Source of the DNA: Sporisorium sorghi
Taxonomy: Eukaryota > Basidiomycota > Ustilaginomycetes > Ustilaginales > Ustilaginaceae
Reading direction: 5' to 3'
Assembly: GCA_023212695.1 (NCBI GenBank)
Contig: JALCCG010000004.1
Span: 186,001-250,000 of the forward strand
Length of the DNA: 64,000 bases
The stretch's first letter is position 1. Every line of letters begins with the position of its first letter. Both the position numbers and the translations under genes were made by a program. The notes beneath the pieces were generated by a model. That model saw only the letters and a program-made list of their open reading frames with translations, did not search any database and was not told where the DNA came from. Positions 44,838 to 53,431 of the stretch are shown here, piece after piece.

Positions 44838-46255
44838 TCATGAACTTAAACGGTTTAGCATGTTCTGGGCAATCCATATGCCCGCCGCCCCGGCTTGAGC
44901 AAGTCCCCTCGTAATTCCGGCTCCATCGCCACCACAGAATAGACCCTTGATCTCCGTCTCGAAGGACTCCGTCAGCTTCGGCCGAGCGGAGTAGAACTTC
45001 GCCTCTACCCCGTAGAACAGTGTGTGCTCGGATGCAATGCCCGGCGTGACTTTATCCAGCGCTTCAACCATCTCAATCAGGCTCTTCATCGTGTTGTAGG
45101 GCAGAACCAAGCCCAGATCTCCGGGGACTGCTTCCTGAAGAGTCGGCTCCAGAAAACCTTCGCGGATTCTGCCTTCGGTTGATCTTCGGCCGCGCAGCAC
45201 GTCTCCGTATTTCTGTACAATAACACCGCCGCTGGATAAATCATTAGCCCGCTTGCAGATTTCCCGCGCGTATTCGTTAGGCTTGTCAAACGGCTCCGTG
45301 AACTTATGGGATACCAGCAGCGCAAAGTTCGTATTGGCCGAGCCCAATGCCGGATCTTTATAGGAATGGCCGTTGGCTGCCATCACACCGCTGTGGTTCT
45401 CAACGACAACATGACCCGAAGGATTGCTGCAGAACGTTCTCACGCGGGTTCCAACCGAGGTATTAAAGATGAATTTGCCTTCATACAAGTGCTCATTAAT
45501 TTCTCTCATGACCACGTCGGAGGTTTCAACACGCACGCCCACATCCACTTGGTTGTTATGCATTTTCAATCTACGTTTTTTTAATATGCTGGTCAACCAG
45601 GCAGAGCCGTCTCGTCCCGGGGCAACCATAACCAAATTCGCCTCATGAACCTCTCCGCCCTTCATTGCAATGCCGGTAACGCGGTACGTTCCGTCTTCTT
45701 TGACGGTAACCAGATCCTCTACCTCTGCCCGGAAGGCCATATCAATCCTGGTCTTCAAATATTCGTAGATCGATTTCAGAATCTCCAAATTTTGTTCGGT
45801 TCCAAGATGTCTTACCTGAGCGCGAAGCAGCTTAAGTCCTGCCGCATATCCTCGCTGCTCAATATCCCGAATCGCATTTGTGGTTGGATCCGTAATCGCC
45901 GGTGTCGCTCCATGCTCCCGATTAATGTCTGCCGGCTTGCTCGATTACGGCTGGTTTTGGCGGAGCTGGGGCATACAGTGACGGCAAATTCAACATAACG
46001 ACAGAGTTTGGCGGCTGGATGACTGATTATTTGCCTGGCTCCAAGGTAATGGAGCTTATTCAATACGTGGATGCATATGGCTGGCGGACAGAGCTTGATT
46101 TTCTCCTCCAGAATCGGGCAGCTTCTCCGGTAAATATCATGCCCCTTGTCCACCAGCAGCACCTTGCTGCCCGGTGATTTCAATGTCAGTTCATAACACG
46201 CGAATATTCCCGCCGGTCCGGCGCCAACCACGATAACATCATATTTGCTCATCAT
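44838..46255 (-). pseudogene. FAD-dependent dehydrogenase (COG2509 type), disrupted by internal inversion
   Basis: The 5' part (46255-46091) encodes the dinucleotide-binding start SKYDVIVVGAGPAGIFACYE to EEKIKLCPP. The 3' part (from 45929 down to 44838) encodes DINREHGATPAITDPTTNAI through the C-terminal GDGAGITRGLAQAGAAGIW. The expected middle, CLPACSITAGFGGAGAYSDG and on to YVDA, is found only on the plus strand (45926-46075). The result on the minus strand is a truncated frame ending at 45812. About eight codons at the first junction also seem lost. The downstream part keeps an open frame of 316 codons, so decay is recent. The family is an oxidoreductase of unknown substrate. Confidence 0.9.
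45926..46090. other. Inverted segment with imperfect inverted repeats at its ends
   Basis: TGTCTGCCGGC (45926-45936) and GCTGGCGGACA (46080-46090) are inverted copies with 9 of 11 matches. The 143 bp between them read in the opposite direction from the rest of the gene. Flipping the segment at these repeats would join the first part in frame (KLCLPAC) but leave a frameshift at the far junction (after VDAYGWR), so the present state is not a clean two-way switch. Confidence 0.85.
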
Positions 46256-46301
46256 ATCCCCCTGTGTGTTTGACTGTACTCTTGCACACCGACTCCAGGC
46301 A

Positions 46302-46356
46302 CAAAAAAATCCTGCTTCGAATAGGTATGCTTGCGCATCCTACTCGTAGTCAGGAA
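46302..46356 (-). terminator. Riboswitch expression-platform terminator
   Basis: Minus strand: GAGTAGGATGC-GCAA-GCATACCTATTC forms the inner stem and TCCTG/CAGGA the outer one, followed by seven T. The 5' strand of the stem includes the aptamer's P1 and P3 3' strands, so aptamer folding and termination compete. Confidence 0.8.
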
Positions 46357-46408
46357 TTTAAGGTCCCTTGTAGAAACCCCTGAACCTTATTATCAGGGAT
46401 ATACGAAT
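46342..46408 (-). promoter_or_regulatory. Purine riboswitch aptamer, guanine type by sequence
   Basis: On the minus strand P1 is ATTCGTA/TACGAGT. P2 is CCCTGA/TCAGGG with loop containing ATAATAAGG. The J2/3 segment is GTTTCTAC, P3 carries the loop ACCTTAAA, and J3/1 is GACTACG. The loops can kiss through AAGG/CCTT. The J3/1 base that pairs with the ligand (position 74 in B. subtilis xpt numbering) is C, which specifies guanine or hypoxanthine rather than adenine. J1/2 is one or two bases shorter than in xpt. It controls the FAD dehydrogenase gene at 46255. Confidence 0.85.
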
Positions 46409-46438
46409 AAGCATCATCCAACTTCAACAACCACAGTT

Positions 46439-46467
46439 AATATAAACTCTAATTACGAATATGTCAA
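46439..46467 (-). promoter_or_regulatory. Promoter of the riboswitch-controlled gene
   Basis: Minus strand: TTGACA (46462-46467), 17-bp spacer, TATATT (46439-46444). Start near 46432, about 25 nt before the aptamer. Confidence 0.8.
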
Positions 46468-46657
46468 ACATAATAATATTTATCGTTCGTGTTTTAAGCA
46501 TAAACAAATAATAAATACTGATATAAAATAATATAATGACTAAAAGACGAACAATAACATCTGTAAACAAATTGTTAAACCAGGACTTTCAGACGATTAC
46601 ACTGCCCTTACAAATCACGTAACAACGAAATGGAAACAAATGTTTAACGATTGGCTA

Positions 46658-46687
46658 TTGAAAAGTGAGTGTCGAATATTGTAGTAT
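46658..46687 (+). promoter_or_regulatory. Possible promoter of the double-HTH gene
   Basis: TTGAAA (46658-46663), 18-bp spacer, TAGTAT (46682-46687). The rest of 46470-46657 is AT-rich DNA in which I see no gene. Confidence 0.45.
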
Positions 46688-46711
46688 TGTGTTAAAAAAA
46701 TCGGAGGAATT

Positions 46712-47314
46712 ATGCCTACACAACTGCAGCAAGAAAAACACTCCATAGAGGCGTGGTCCCTGATCAATCGTAAATATTTGGGGAAAGGTGTGCGAGTCAA
46801 GCGCTTTCGCCGGCCGACCCGCTGCCAAATTCGTAACCGCGTCCTGCTAGCCATACTTATGGCCAACGACATCAAGCTGTCACAATTGGCCGAAGAACTG
46901 GGAGTATCCTCCCGTAGTGTCAGTGCCTGGGTGTATGAGGGACGCGTTCCCGGAAAAAACAACCTGGAGAAAGCCTGCAGCTACTTGGGTTATCCCCGTC
47001 ATATCCTCTTCAGAGAAGAACTGCTGGAGAAATCACCATTGATCTGTCAGCCTGCACCTTCCCGCTTCATGAAACGCACCCTGACACGTTCTCCGGTCAG
47101 CAATCGGATTCTGACAGGCCTGTGCATGGTTCATGATTTGTCGGTAAGCGATGTCAGCCGCTGGATCGGCGTCCATCCCGGCACGTTCCGCAAATGGCTG
47201 CATCAAGGCACCGTACCATCCGCGGCATTTCAGGAAAAAGCGGAACAGTTCTTCCGTATCCCTAAATCTGTTCTGTTCGCAGATTGCGCATTGAAGCAAG
47301 ATTCTCCTAAATGA
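46712..47314 (+). CDS. Double helix-turn-helix DNA-binding protein
   Basis: 200 residues with an internal duplication of about 65 residues. Copy 1 (about 42-105) reads IRNRVLLAILMANDIKLSQL, then ELGVSSRSVSAWVYEGRVPG and YLGYPRHILF. Copy 2 (about 130-192) reads VSNRILTGLCMVHDLSVSDV, then WIGVHPGTFRKWLHQGTVPS and FFRIPKSVLF. Each copy looks like an XRE/phage-repressor HTH. It could bind two half-sites as a monomer. The basic N-terminus (KRFRRPTR) may add DNA contacts. GGAGG precedes the ATG. No family name is recognised; neighbours give no clue to its target. Confidence 0.75.
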   Translation: MPTQLQQEKHSIEAWSLINRKYLGKGVRVKRFRRPTRCQIRNRVLLAILMANDIKLSQLAEELGVSSRSVSAWVYEGRVPGKNNLEKACSYLGYPRHILFREELLEKSPLICQPAPSRFMKRTLTRSPVSNRILTGLCMVHDLSVSDVSRWIGVHPGTFRKWLHQGTVPSAAFQEKAEQFFRIPKSVLFADCALKQDSPK

Positions 47315-47360
47315 AGTTATCATGATTTTTAATAACCATACTTAAGATGACGAACCAAAC

Positions 47361-47405
47361 GCCCAGCAGGCCGGATTTGATCCAGCTTGGCTGGGCTTAT
47401 TTTTT
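47361..47405 (+). terminator. Terminator
   Basis: GCCCAGC and GCTGGGC form the outer stem, followed by TTATTTTTT. Confidence 0.85.
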
Positions 47406-47484
47406 GTTAAGGCATATTTGGAAGAGATCAGGGAATACAAGTAACATCGAGAATCGCGGCATCCAGAATGGAGGTGACTCACGC

Positions 47485-47676
47485 ATGAATTTGCGCCATA
47501 AGGAAATTGGCGGGGCATTGGGATTATTGGCCGGAACTACGATGGGCAGCGGCATCGGATTTCTGATAGGCTGGCACTCTTACGATCTGATAGTTCTGGT
47601 TGCCTTCTTCGGTTTATTCGGAATTACAGCCGGGCGGTGGGCTGGCTCCCGCATTGTATTCAAAGAGTTTCCGTAA
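47485..47676 (+). CDS. Small membrane protein, two helices
   Basis: 63 residues. Two Gly-rich hydrophobic helices (GGALGLLAGTTMGSGIGFLIGW and LIVLVAFFGLFGITAGRWAG) with GxxxG-type packing. Family not recognised. GGAGG lies about 10 nt before the ATG at 47485; the frame upstream is unrelated to it and contains the terminator stem. Confidence 0.7.
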   Translation: MNLRHKEIGGALGLLAGTTMGSGIGFLIGWHSYDLIVLVAFFGLFGITAGRWAGSRIVFKEFP

Positions 47677-47737
47677 ACGTAAAAATCAATTGCCAAGCTC
47701 CACATTCTAAACCCCCCTGCCCCAGATGCAGTGCAGC

Positions 47738-47785
47738 AAAAAAGCAGACCAGGAAACCATTCGCTTCCCCATCTGCTTTTTCTCA
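47738..47785. terminator. Bidirectional terminator
   Basis: AAAAAAGCAGA and TCTGCTTTTT, with T-runs in both directions, between the converging 63-residue gene and the lipoprotein gene. Confidence 0.8.
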
Positions 47786-47820
47786 TTTTGAGAAAACCCT
47801 CACCGGCGGTTTTTCACAAT

Positions 47821-48519
47821 TCAAAGCGATTTATCATCCATCGGCTCCCCTGCATAGCCCGTTGAATACTCATGAAAATAATCCTCGCCCAAGGTTGTAT
47901 CCGGTATATCCATTTCGCTCCAGGTCTTGCCTCCATCCTCTGTTATGGCCTGACCACTGAATCCACTTTCTGGTGATATAAAATGGAGAAAATCCCCATT
48001 CGGCGTGCTTCCAATCCGGTCCCATGTCTGCCCGCCATTGGTTGTGCGGTAGAGATCGTTATTCTCCATAACGGTCCAAGCCTGCTTGTCGTTCAGTGCA
48101 AAGATTTGACGTACGGTTCCCTTCAGCTGAGCTTGAACCTCCCATTCCGTACCACCGTTATCACTATATGCAATCCAGCCTTCTCCGCCTATCCATCCCG
48201 TTTTATGATTAACCAGCCTGACTGCCGTCACATCCGCTAAATCCACATCGGGCTGTAAGGCCGAAGCTTTCTGGTCATTCGTATGATTCTGTTCTGCATC
48301 GGCACTATGATCTCCGGCGTCATCAGCTTCACCCGCAGCATGATTCGAGTTGGCAGGAGATTCTCCCTCAGGGTTAGCTCTGTTCGGAGCATTCGGGGAT
48401 TGCTCCGGCACCGGAGCTTGGGCCCCATCCCCTCCATCCGATGGCTGGCAGCCTGCAACCAGGCCCACAACGATAAGCAGCAGTAAAATAAAGCCAAACC
48501 CGATTCGAGGTTTTATCAT
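47821..48519 (-). CDS. Lipoprotein with YCF48/BNR-type Asp-box repeats
   Basis: 232 residues. A lipoprotein signal peptide with lipobox VAGC (Cys near residue 24) is followed by a low-complexity Asn/Pro/Ala/Glu linker to about residue 90. Three Asp-box elements follow: SDNGGTEW, TTNGGQTW and TEDGGKTW, the turns of a beta-propeller. A full propeller needs more blades, so this is either a partial propeller or associates with another protein. It is probably anchored on the outer face of the membrane. Own terminator. Confidence 0.78.
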   Translation of the reverse strand: MIKPRIGFGFILLLLIVVGLVAGCQPSDGGDGAQAPVPEQSPNAPNRANPEGESPANSNHAAGEADDAGDHSADAEQNHTNDQKASALQPDVDLADVTAVRLVNHKTGWIGGEGWIAYSDNGGTEWEVQAQLKGTVRQIFALNDKQAWTVMENNDLYRTTNGGQTWDRIGSTPNGDFLHFISPESGFSGQAITEDGGKTWSEMDIPDTTLGEDYFHEYSTGYAGEPMDDKSL

Positions 48520-48664
48520 ATGATCACACCCCTTGCATTCAAAGTATTAATCGGCTACAACGGTTAACGGGTCCTCTATACTATATATCCAACTCCATCA
48601 ATTTCACCCAAATGAAGAACACACTCTCATCTTTAGTATAACGCGATTTCTCTCTGAATAGGAA

Positions 48665-48712
48665 CGAAAAAAGCTGCTCTTCAAGTAGAAATTCACTTGA
48701 AAAACAGCTTAA
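48665..48712 (-). terminator. Terminator of tRNA-Leu
   Basis: Minus strand: AAGCTG, CAAGT and ACTTG, CAGCTT form a stem, followed by TTTTTT, just after the tRNA 3' end. Confidence 0.85.
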
Positions 48713-48721
48713 GTTCTTGGA

Positions 48722-48752
<31 letters not shown>

Positions 48753-48805
48753 GTTAGCCCACACGGACCTGAACCGTGCGCGTCTGCCAATTCCGCCACG
48801 ACCGC
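48722..48805 (-). tRNA. tRNA-Leu, anticodon CAG
   Basis: 84 nt with the long variable arm of leucine tRNAs. Acceptor GCGGTCG pairs with CGACCGC. The anticodon stem-loop is CACGG-TTCAGGT-CCGTG, giving anticodon CAG (reads CUG). The T arm contains GGTTCGAGTCC. The discriminator is A and the CCA end is not encoded (the next bases are TCC). It stands alone with its own terminator. Confidence 0.96.
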
Positions 48806-49090
48806 GTATTATGTAAGCCGGTGTTGTGTTGATCACCGTAATTAAGAGTATATTACGCCAGAAGTTAAAAAGCAAGCATTATTTTTTAGGAAAATGTCGA
48901 AACCGGATATTCCGCATAATTTCAACATTTCAACCCGGCGCCAGATCGTCCATTGGTCAAGAATGATTCTGGAGAATACCCTCGTTTACTCATCCTCCAC
49001 AGGGTATGTTTATTCGAGAAACCCCTCATACTAAAGTAACCAAGCTCTGGAACCTGTAGTATATACTTTACGAAGTGCGAGGACATAACG

Positions 49091-49327
49091 ATGTATATGA
49101 AGAAATATGGAATCACCTTCCTGATGGGCTCACTCTGTCTTGCCTTCACCGTAATCACCGACATCCTGTTCGGTTTCCCATGGACTAACTTTATCATCAA
49201 TTGGAAATTCACGCTGTTCTCCATTGTAGAAAAATGGACTGTTATCCTGCTGCTGATCTTATTGTTCGTTCCGGATGTATATCAATTCTTCAAAAAGAAA
49301 AAGTCCCGACATGCAAGCCAATCCTAA
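49091..49327 (+). CDS. Small membrane protein, two helices
   Basis: 78 residues. Helices at about 8-27 and 45-66, with a basic C-terminus (FFKKKKSRHASQS). No family recognised. GAGG lies 8 nt before the ATG. The upstream 285 bp (48806-49090) contain the tRNA promoter region and nothing else I can name. Confidence 0.65.
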   Translation: MYMKKYGITFLMGSLCLAFTVITDILFGFPWTNFIINWKFTLFSIVEKWTVILLLILLFVPDVYQFFKKKKSRHASQS

Positions 49328-49365
49328 TCCTCTTATAATAGGATGTGGCTCACGAAGCGGGACTT
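49302..49365 (-). terminator. Terminator of the ger operon
   Basis: Minus strand: AAGTCCCG and CGGGACTT form the outer arms around CATCCTATTATAAGGATTAGG-type arms, followed by TTTTTCTTTTT. It overlaps the end of the 78-residue gene. Confidence 0.7.
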
Positions 49366-50492
49366 GAATTGGAATTAGGTTCGGATTTGGATCTGGATTT
49401 CATCCTCCGTACCAGGATGCGGATCATCCCCAGAATAACCAAGACAGCAGGAATGACAATCGTGAATACAGGGAGCACGGTATACAGATACTTGCTCCCT
49501 TTCATAAGATGTTCGCTATAGGAGCGCGACAGAACCATCGAATTCCCCAGTATGATTACAGCATAGGGATAGATTAGTTTTTTGTACGGAATCTTAAACA
49601 GCTCCGATGTGCACATCAGCGCCGCATAATAATACAATCTTATTTTGAAAAACACGCCAATGATTAATACCATCACCACGAGTATTTCTGTTCGCTCGAT
49701 AAACTCGGAAATATTGGCCTTGCCGACCATGGTAAGCAGCGGAAATACCGAACGCTCGGTAATATTCGTTCCCAGCACTGAAATGGTAATGGCTGAGGTC
49801 TGCGCCAGCATGACACCGCAAAATAATATCGCCAAATAACCGGCCTTAATCCCTGTTTTCTTCTGATTCAAGGCAGGCATTAAGACTGTAGCAACAATAA
49901 GCTCCGCGAATGGAAAGTGAATGTTTTTCTCCACTACGGATTTCATGATCGGCCCCGTGCCTTCTCCCATCACAGGCAGCAAACGCTGCAGGTCCACAAT
50001 CCCGGCAAACAGGATGACCAACAAGCTAAACCCTCCGATAATCAATACGACGGCTAAGAAGATCAGCGCAGTACGGGCGAGCACCTCAATCCCTTTGCCC
50101 AGCACATACGCAACCGTCATCACCATGATAAGATTTACGATAAGCAGGGGAGTCTCCTTCAGCGCTGCCGATGCCATCACCAGAAGTCCTCCGTCAACAA
50201 CATCTCTGGAAGCCGTATGCAAGTAGAACACACCGTACGACAATCCGACAAATCCCCCTAAATATTTCCCGAGCAATATTCGGTAATATACAGTCGGAAG
50301 TTTATCGGGAAACAAGGAGTAGAGAAAAGCGTTCATTGAGAAAAGCAGCAGACCCATGATCATGCCGATCAGCATCGCGATCCATGAATCCTTACCGGCT
50401 TGCAATCCAAGATTCACGACAAGCGTGGTTCCAAATTGAAACAGGACCAACAGTGAGAAGAATTGGAGCGGACTAATTCTCACCTTCTCCAT
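49350..50492 (-). CDS. Spore germination receptor permease subunit (GerB type)
   Basis: 380 residues with about ten transmembrane helices, a member of the APC-like spore permease family (GerAB type). It starts KVRISPLQFFSLLVLFQFGTTLVVN, with SKDVVDGGLLVMASAALKETP (family-conserved region at about 95-118). It senses amino acids or other nutrients in the spore inner membrane with its A and C partners. Last gene of the operon; AGGAGG precedes the ATG. Confidence 0.92.
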   Translation of the reverse strand: MEKVRISPLQFFSLLVLFQFGTTLVVNLGLQAGKDSWIAMLIGMIMGLLLFSMNAFLYSLFPDKLPTVYYRILLGKYLGGFVGLSYGVFYLHTASRDVVDGGLLVMASAALKETPLLIVNLIMVMTVAYVLGKGIEVLARTALIFLAVVLIIGGFSLLVILFAGIVDLQRLLPVMGEGTGPIMKSVVEKNIHFPFAELIVATVLMPALNQKKTGIKAGYLAILFCGVMLAQTSAITISVLGTNITERSVFPLLTMVGKANISEFIERTEILVVMVLIIGVFFKIRLYYYAALMCTSELFKIPYKKLIYPYAVIILGNSMVLSRSYSEHLMKGSKYLYTVLPVFTIVIPAVLVILGMIRILVRRMKSRSKSEPNSNSSPAS

Positions 50493-50509
50493 ACGGCTCC
50501 TCCTTTTCG

Positions 50510-51724
50510 TTACTCGATGTGGATGTCGTGTTTAAAGGAACGATCTCTCATCTGTGAATTTCGCACGACCGAGTTCACTTGGTATTCAACCTGAATTCGC
50601 GGATAAATCACATCCCAGCGGTCTTTCAATTCCCGCCAGACCGCCGGTTTGGTCCGTTCGATTACGTGACTGAATCCCAAAATGTCACTATCCAATTTTT
50701 TGCTTTTTTCTACTGCTTTTTTCAAAATTCGCACAACCTCTTTGTTGACAGCCTCTTCAAGAATCTTCATCGTATGAGGGTCCCTCAGATCAATACTGCT
50801 GTTCACTTCCCGGATCGAGAGGTTCGGCTCAACAAAAATTCGAATGATTGGCTGCAGCGGATCCTGAAGTTCGGCTTCAATTCGGGTCTTGGAGCGCATG
50901 ACATCGAAAGCGACTTCACCTTGTCCATTTTCAAGTTTGATATGCAATGGCGTTTTTTGCATTTTATCCCTGATCCACACGGTCCCGCGGCTCTCTTCCT
51001 TCGTCATCCAGCCCTTGAGTTTTCCGCCTTTGAAAACAGCCAGATTGGAGATGACGGCTAACCCGTCGCTCTTCGCACTCTCCAAATTCGATTTCTTAGC
51101 TGCCCCCTCTTTGCTCCCTTCGATAATGACACCATTGATAATCGGTCCACCTCCAGGCGTAAGCATCCCCCGGATAACATCATCCACTTCAACCCGAAAG
51201 TTCTCGCTTAACTGTCTGGAGGTCAGATCGATCTTCTGTGCCAATGCGAAGGCTGTAATCTTCCCGATAGGAGTCAATACAGCGACAACCTCCTCGGCCC
51301 GCTGCCCCTTCCCGGCAACCAGAATTTCAGCTGTCAACCTGATATCGGAATCCCGATCCAGATAATCAAACAAATCGACGATGCCGTTCCTCGCGACATC
51401 ATCGGATATGACAATTAAGCCCGTATGCGCCAGCGATATAATTCGCGGTACTTTTCGGGATGTATTGCGCATCGCTTCAATAACGGTTTTACCGGATGCT
51501 TGGTAGACTGATGTCGGTGTGGCCCCTCTTCCTGCTTTTCCGGAGATCTCATCGGCAACCACTGTTTGAAAAGAGATCAAGTACTGACTCTTGCTCTCCA
51601 TCCAATCGATACCGATCCCGGATACGATCGCCCGCCGGTTTAACTCCACCGCATCCCAGCAGCCGGTCATCATGGCAAGGCAGCAGCCAAGCACAAGGAA
51701 GGCAAACCATCTGTGTTTCAACAT
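50510..51724 (-). CDS. Spore germination receptor lipoprotein (GerC type)
   Basis: 404 residues. Signal peptide with lipobox MTGC (Cys near residue 22), then WDAVELNRRAIVSGIGIDW typical of Ger(x)C. The C-terminal domain (about 260-395, with LEEAVNKEVVRILKKAVEKSKKLDSDILGF) is the conserved Ger(x)C part. It is anchored to the outer leaflet of the spore inner membrane. It lies 16 bp after the A gene and 17 bp before the B gene. Confidence 0.92.
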   Translation of the reverse strand: MLKHRWFAFLVLGCCLAMMTGCWDAVELNRRAIVSGIGIDWMESKSQYLISFQTVVADEISGKAGRGATPTSVYQASGKTVIEAMRNTSRKVPRIISLAHTGLIVISDDVARNGIVDLFDYLDRDSDIRLTAEILVAGKGQRAEEVVAVLTPIGKITAFALAQKIDLTSRQLSENFRVEVDDVIRGMLTPGGGPIINGVIIEGSKEGAAKKSNLESAKSDGLAVISNLAVFKGGKLKGWMTKEESRGTVWIRDKMQKTPLHIKLENGQGEVAFDVMRSKTRIEAELQDPLQPIIRIFVEPNLSIREVNSSIDLRDPHTMKILEEAVNKEVVRILKKAVEKSKKLDSDILGFSHVIERTKPAVWRELKDRWDVIYPRIQVEYQVNSVVRNSQMRDRSFKHDIHIE

Positions 51725-51739
51725 ATCTCATGATCGCTC

Positions 51740-53431
51740 CTAACCTGAGTTACGATTCCCCTCGGCACTGGGAGCGACGGCATGCTGATTGCTGCCCCCG
51801 CCCCCTCTCTCGCTGCCGTTGTTCTGTTCTGCAGTGCCCGAACCGGCCCCGATGCCTTGCTGTGTCGATGAACGGTTTCCCTGCTTGCCAGATCCGGAAG
51901 CCGAAGCGGTGAGAGTAGCAGACTGAAGCGTTTTAAAGGGCATCCGCAGGACGGCATCCTTCTGGCTCTTGTACCGAAACGGGCTTATGGGCGCCAGGTA
52001 AGGTTCACCGAAGGAACGGAGACTGTTCATATGCGCAACAAGCACGATTAATCCCAAGGTGAGCCCATAAAAGCCAAACATGCCTGAGAGCACCATAAAA
52101 CCAAACCGGATCAATCGGCCTGCAATGGACAAGTTGTACGCCGGTATCGCAAAGCTTGCGATACCGGTCAGGGCGACAACGATGACCATCGCAGGCGTAA
52201 TCAGTCCAGCCTCTACCACTGCCTGTCCCAGGATCAAAGCACCCACAACCGAAACGGTTTGCCCGATGGCTCTCGGCATCCTCACGCCGGCTTCCCGCAG
52301 TATTTCAAAAACAATCTCCATGAGCATTGCTTCAACAAAAGCAGGGAAAGGCACACCTTCCCGCTGAGCTACCAAACTAATCAGCAATAAGGTTGGTACC
52401 ATCTCATAGTGAAACGTAGTGAGTGCAATGTACACCGACGGGCCCAAGATCAAAATAATGAAGCAAAGATAGCGGACAATCCGCATCACAATGGCAATAT
52501 CAAATCGCTGTGCATAGTCTTCCGGCGACTGAAAGAAATGAACGAATACCGTTGGGAGCACCAGGACAAATGGCGTTCCGTCAACCAAAACGATAATGCG
52601 TCCCTCCAGCAATTTTCCAGCTGCGTCATCGGGACGCTCCGTATTATAGATCGTCGGAAACGGCGTCACCGTTTTGTCCTGAATAAATTCTTCAATGTAT
52701 GCGGACTCCAGAATCCCTTCAATTTTGATTCCGTGTATCCGTTCTTTGATTTCTTTCACAATCTCAGGATCTGCCTTCCCCTTAACGTACATAATCGCCA
52801 CATGCGTATGGGTTACCGAACCGATCTTCATCGTCTCCAGCCACAGATCAGGAGATTTCATCCGCCGCCGGATCAAGGATATATTCGTGGCAATGGACTC
52901 TACAAAGCTGTCTTTCGGGCCCCGGACAACAAGCTGTGAAGTCGGCTCCGTCACAGACCGCCACTCGCCACCCTGCGTACCAGCTACGATGGCTTTTTCC
53001 GACCCTTCGATCAGGATGGCGGTATCGCCAGACAGTATGGCAAGCATAATATCATTCCACTCGGTCATGGTCCTGGATTCACCCATCGCCAGCCCATCCT
53101 CCATGATCCGCTTCAGCATGGCTTCAGGGTCTTCTTTATTCAATAGGTCAGGATTTACATGCAGCAGGGATTCCATCACAAAATGGTTGACCATTTGGGG
53201 ATCGCTAAGCCCGTTCAGATAAACGATGGCGCAATTATCCTCAGGCTGACCGCCCAGTTTCAAACGGCGGATAACGATATCCGGGCTGTCTCCGGATTCA
53301 GTTCGTATACGAGCCAGTTGTTTTTCCATATTGCCCGAAATTACGGATGGCCTCGTCTTCGAGGATAGCTCCAGTTCCTCTGAATCCTTCTTTGGAGCTT
53401 TACGGCGGTTACGAGATCGGTAGCCTATCAT
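51740..53431 (-). CDS. Spore germination receptor subunit A (GerA type)
   Basis: 563 residues. A large N-terminal soluble domain (VIRRLKLGGQPEDNCAIVYLNGL, VRGPKDSFVESIATNISLIRRR, TVTPFPTIYNTERPD) precedes five transmembrane helices (about 290-480, including GRIIVLVDGTPFVLVLPTVF). The C-terminal 60 residues are low-complexity Ser/Gly/Asn. It is the GerA/SpoVAF family subunit. ATG 53429-53431 has GATGAGG upstream; a TTG seven codons earlier lacks spacing. First gene of an A-C-B operon. Confidence 0.93.
   Translation of the reverse strand: MIGYRSRNRRKAPKKDSEELELSSKTRPSVISGNMEKQLARIRTESGDSPDIVIRRLKLGGQPEDNCAIVYLNGLSDPQMVNHFVMESLLHVNPDLLNKEDPEAMLKRIMEDGLAMGESRTMTEWNDIMLAILSGDTAILIEGSEKAIVAGTQGGEWRSVTEPTSQLVVRGPKDSFVESIATNISLIRRRMKSPDLWLETMKIGSVTHTHVAIMYVKGKADPEIVKEIKERIHGIKIEGILESAYIEEFIQDKTVTPFPTIYNTERPDDAAGKLLEGRIIVLVDGTPFVLVLPTVFVHFFQSPEDYAQRFDIAIVMRIVRYLCFIILILGPSVYIALTTFHYEMVPTLLLISLVAQREGVPFPAFVEAMLMEIVFEILREAGVRMPRAIGQTVSVVGALILGQAVVEAGLITPAMVIVVALTGIASFAIPAYNLSIAGRLIRFGFMVLSGMFGFYGLTLGLIVLVAHMNSLRSFGEPYLAPISPFRYKSQKDAVLRMPFKTLQSATLTASASGSGKQGNRSSTQQGIGAGSGTAEQNNGSERGGGGSNQHAVAPSAEGNRNSG

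Noticed and set aside
45926..46090. Programmed phase-variable inversion of the FAD dehydrogenase
   Set aside because: Re-inversion at the repeats leaves a frameshift at the second junction and the repeats are short and imperfect, with no recombinase gene nearby; not claimed as a working switch.
44838..46255. Two separate genes (147 and 316 codons)
   Set aside because: The pieces are consecutive parts of one dehydrogenase and the tail of the first piece is out-of-frame noise.
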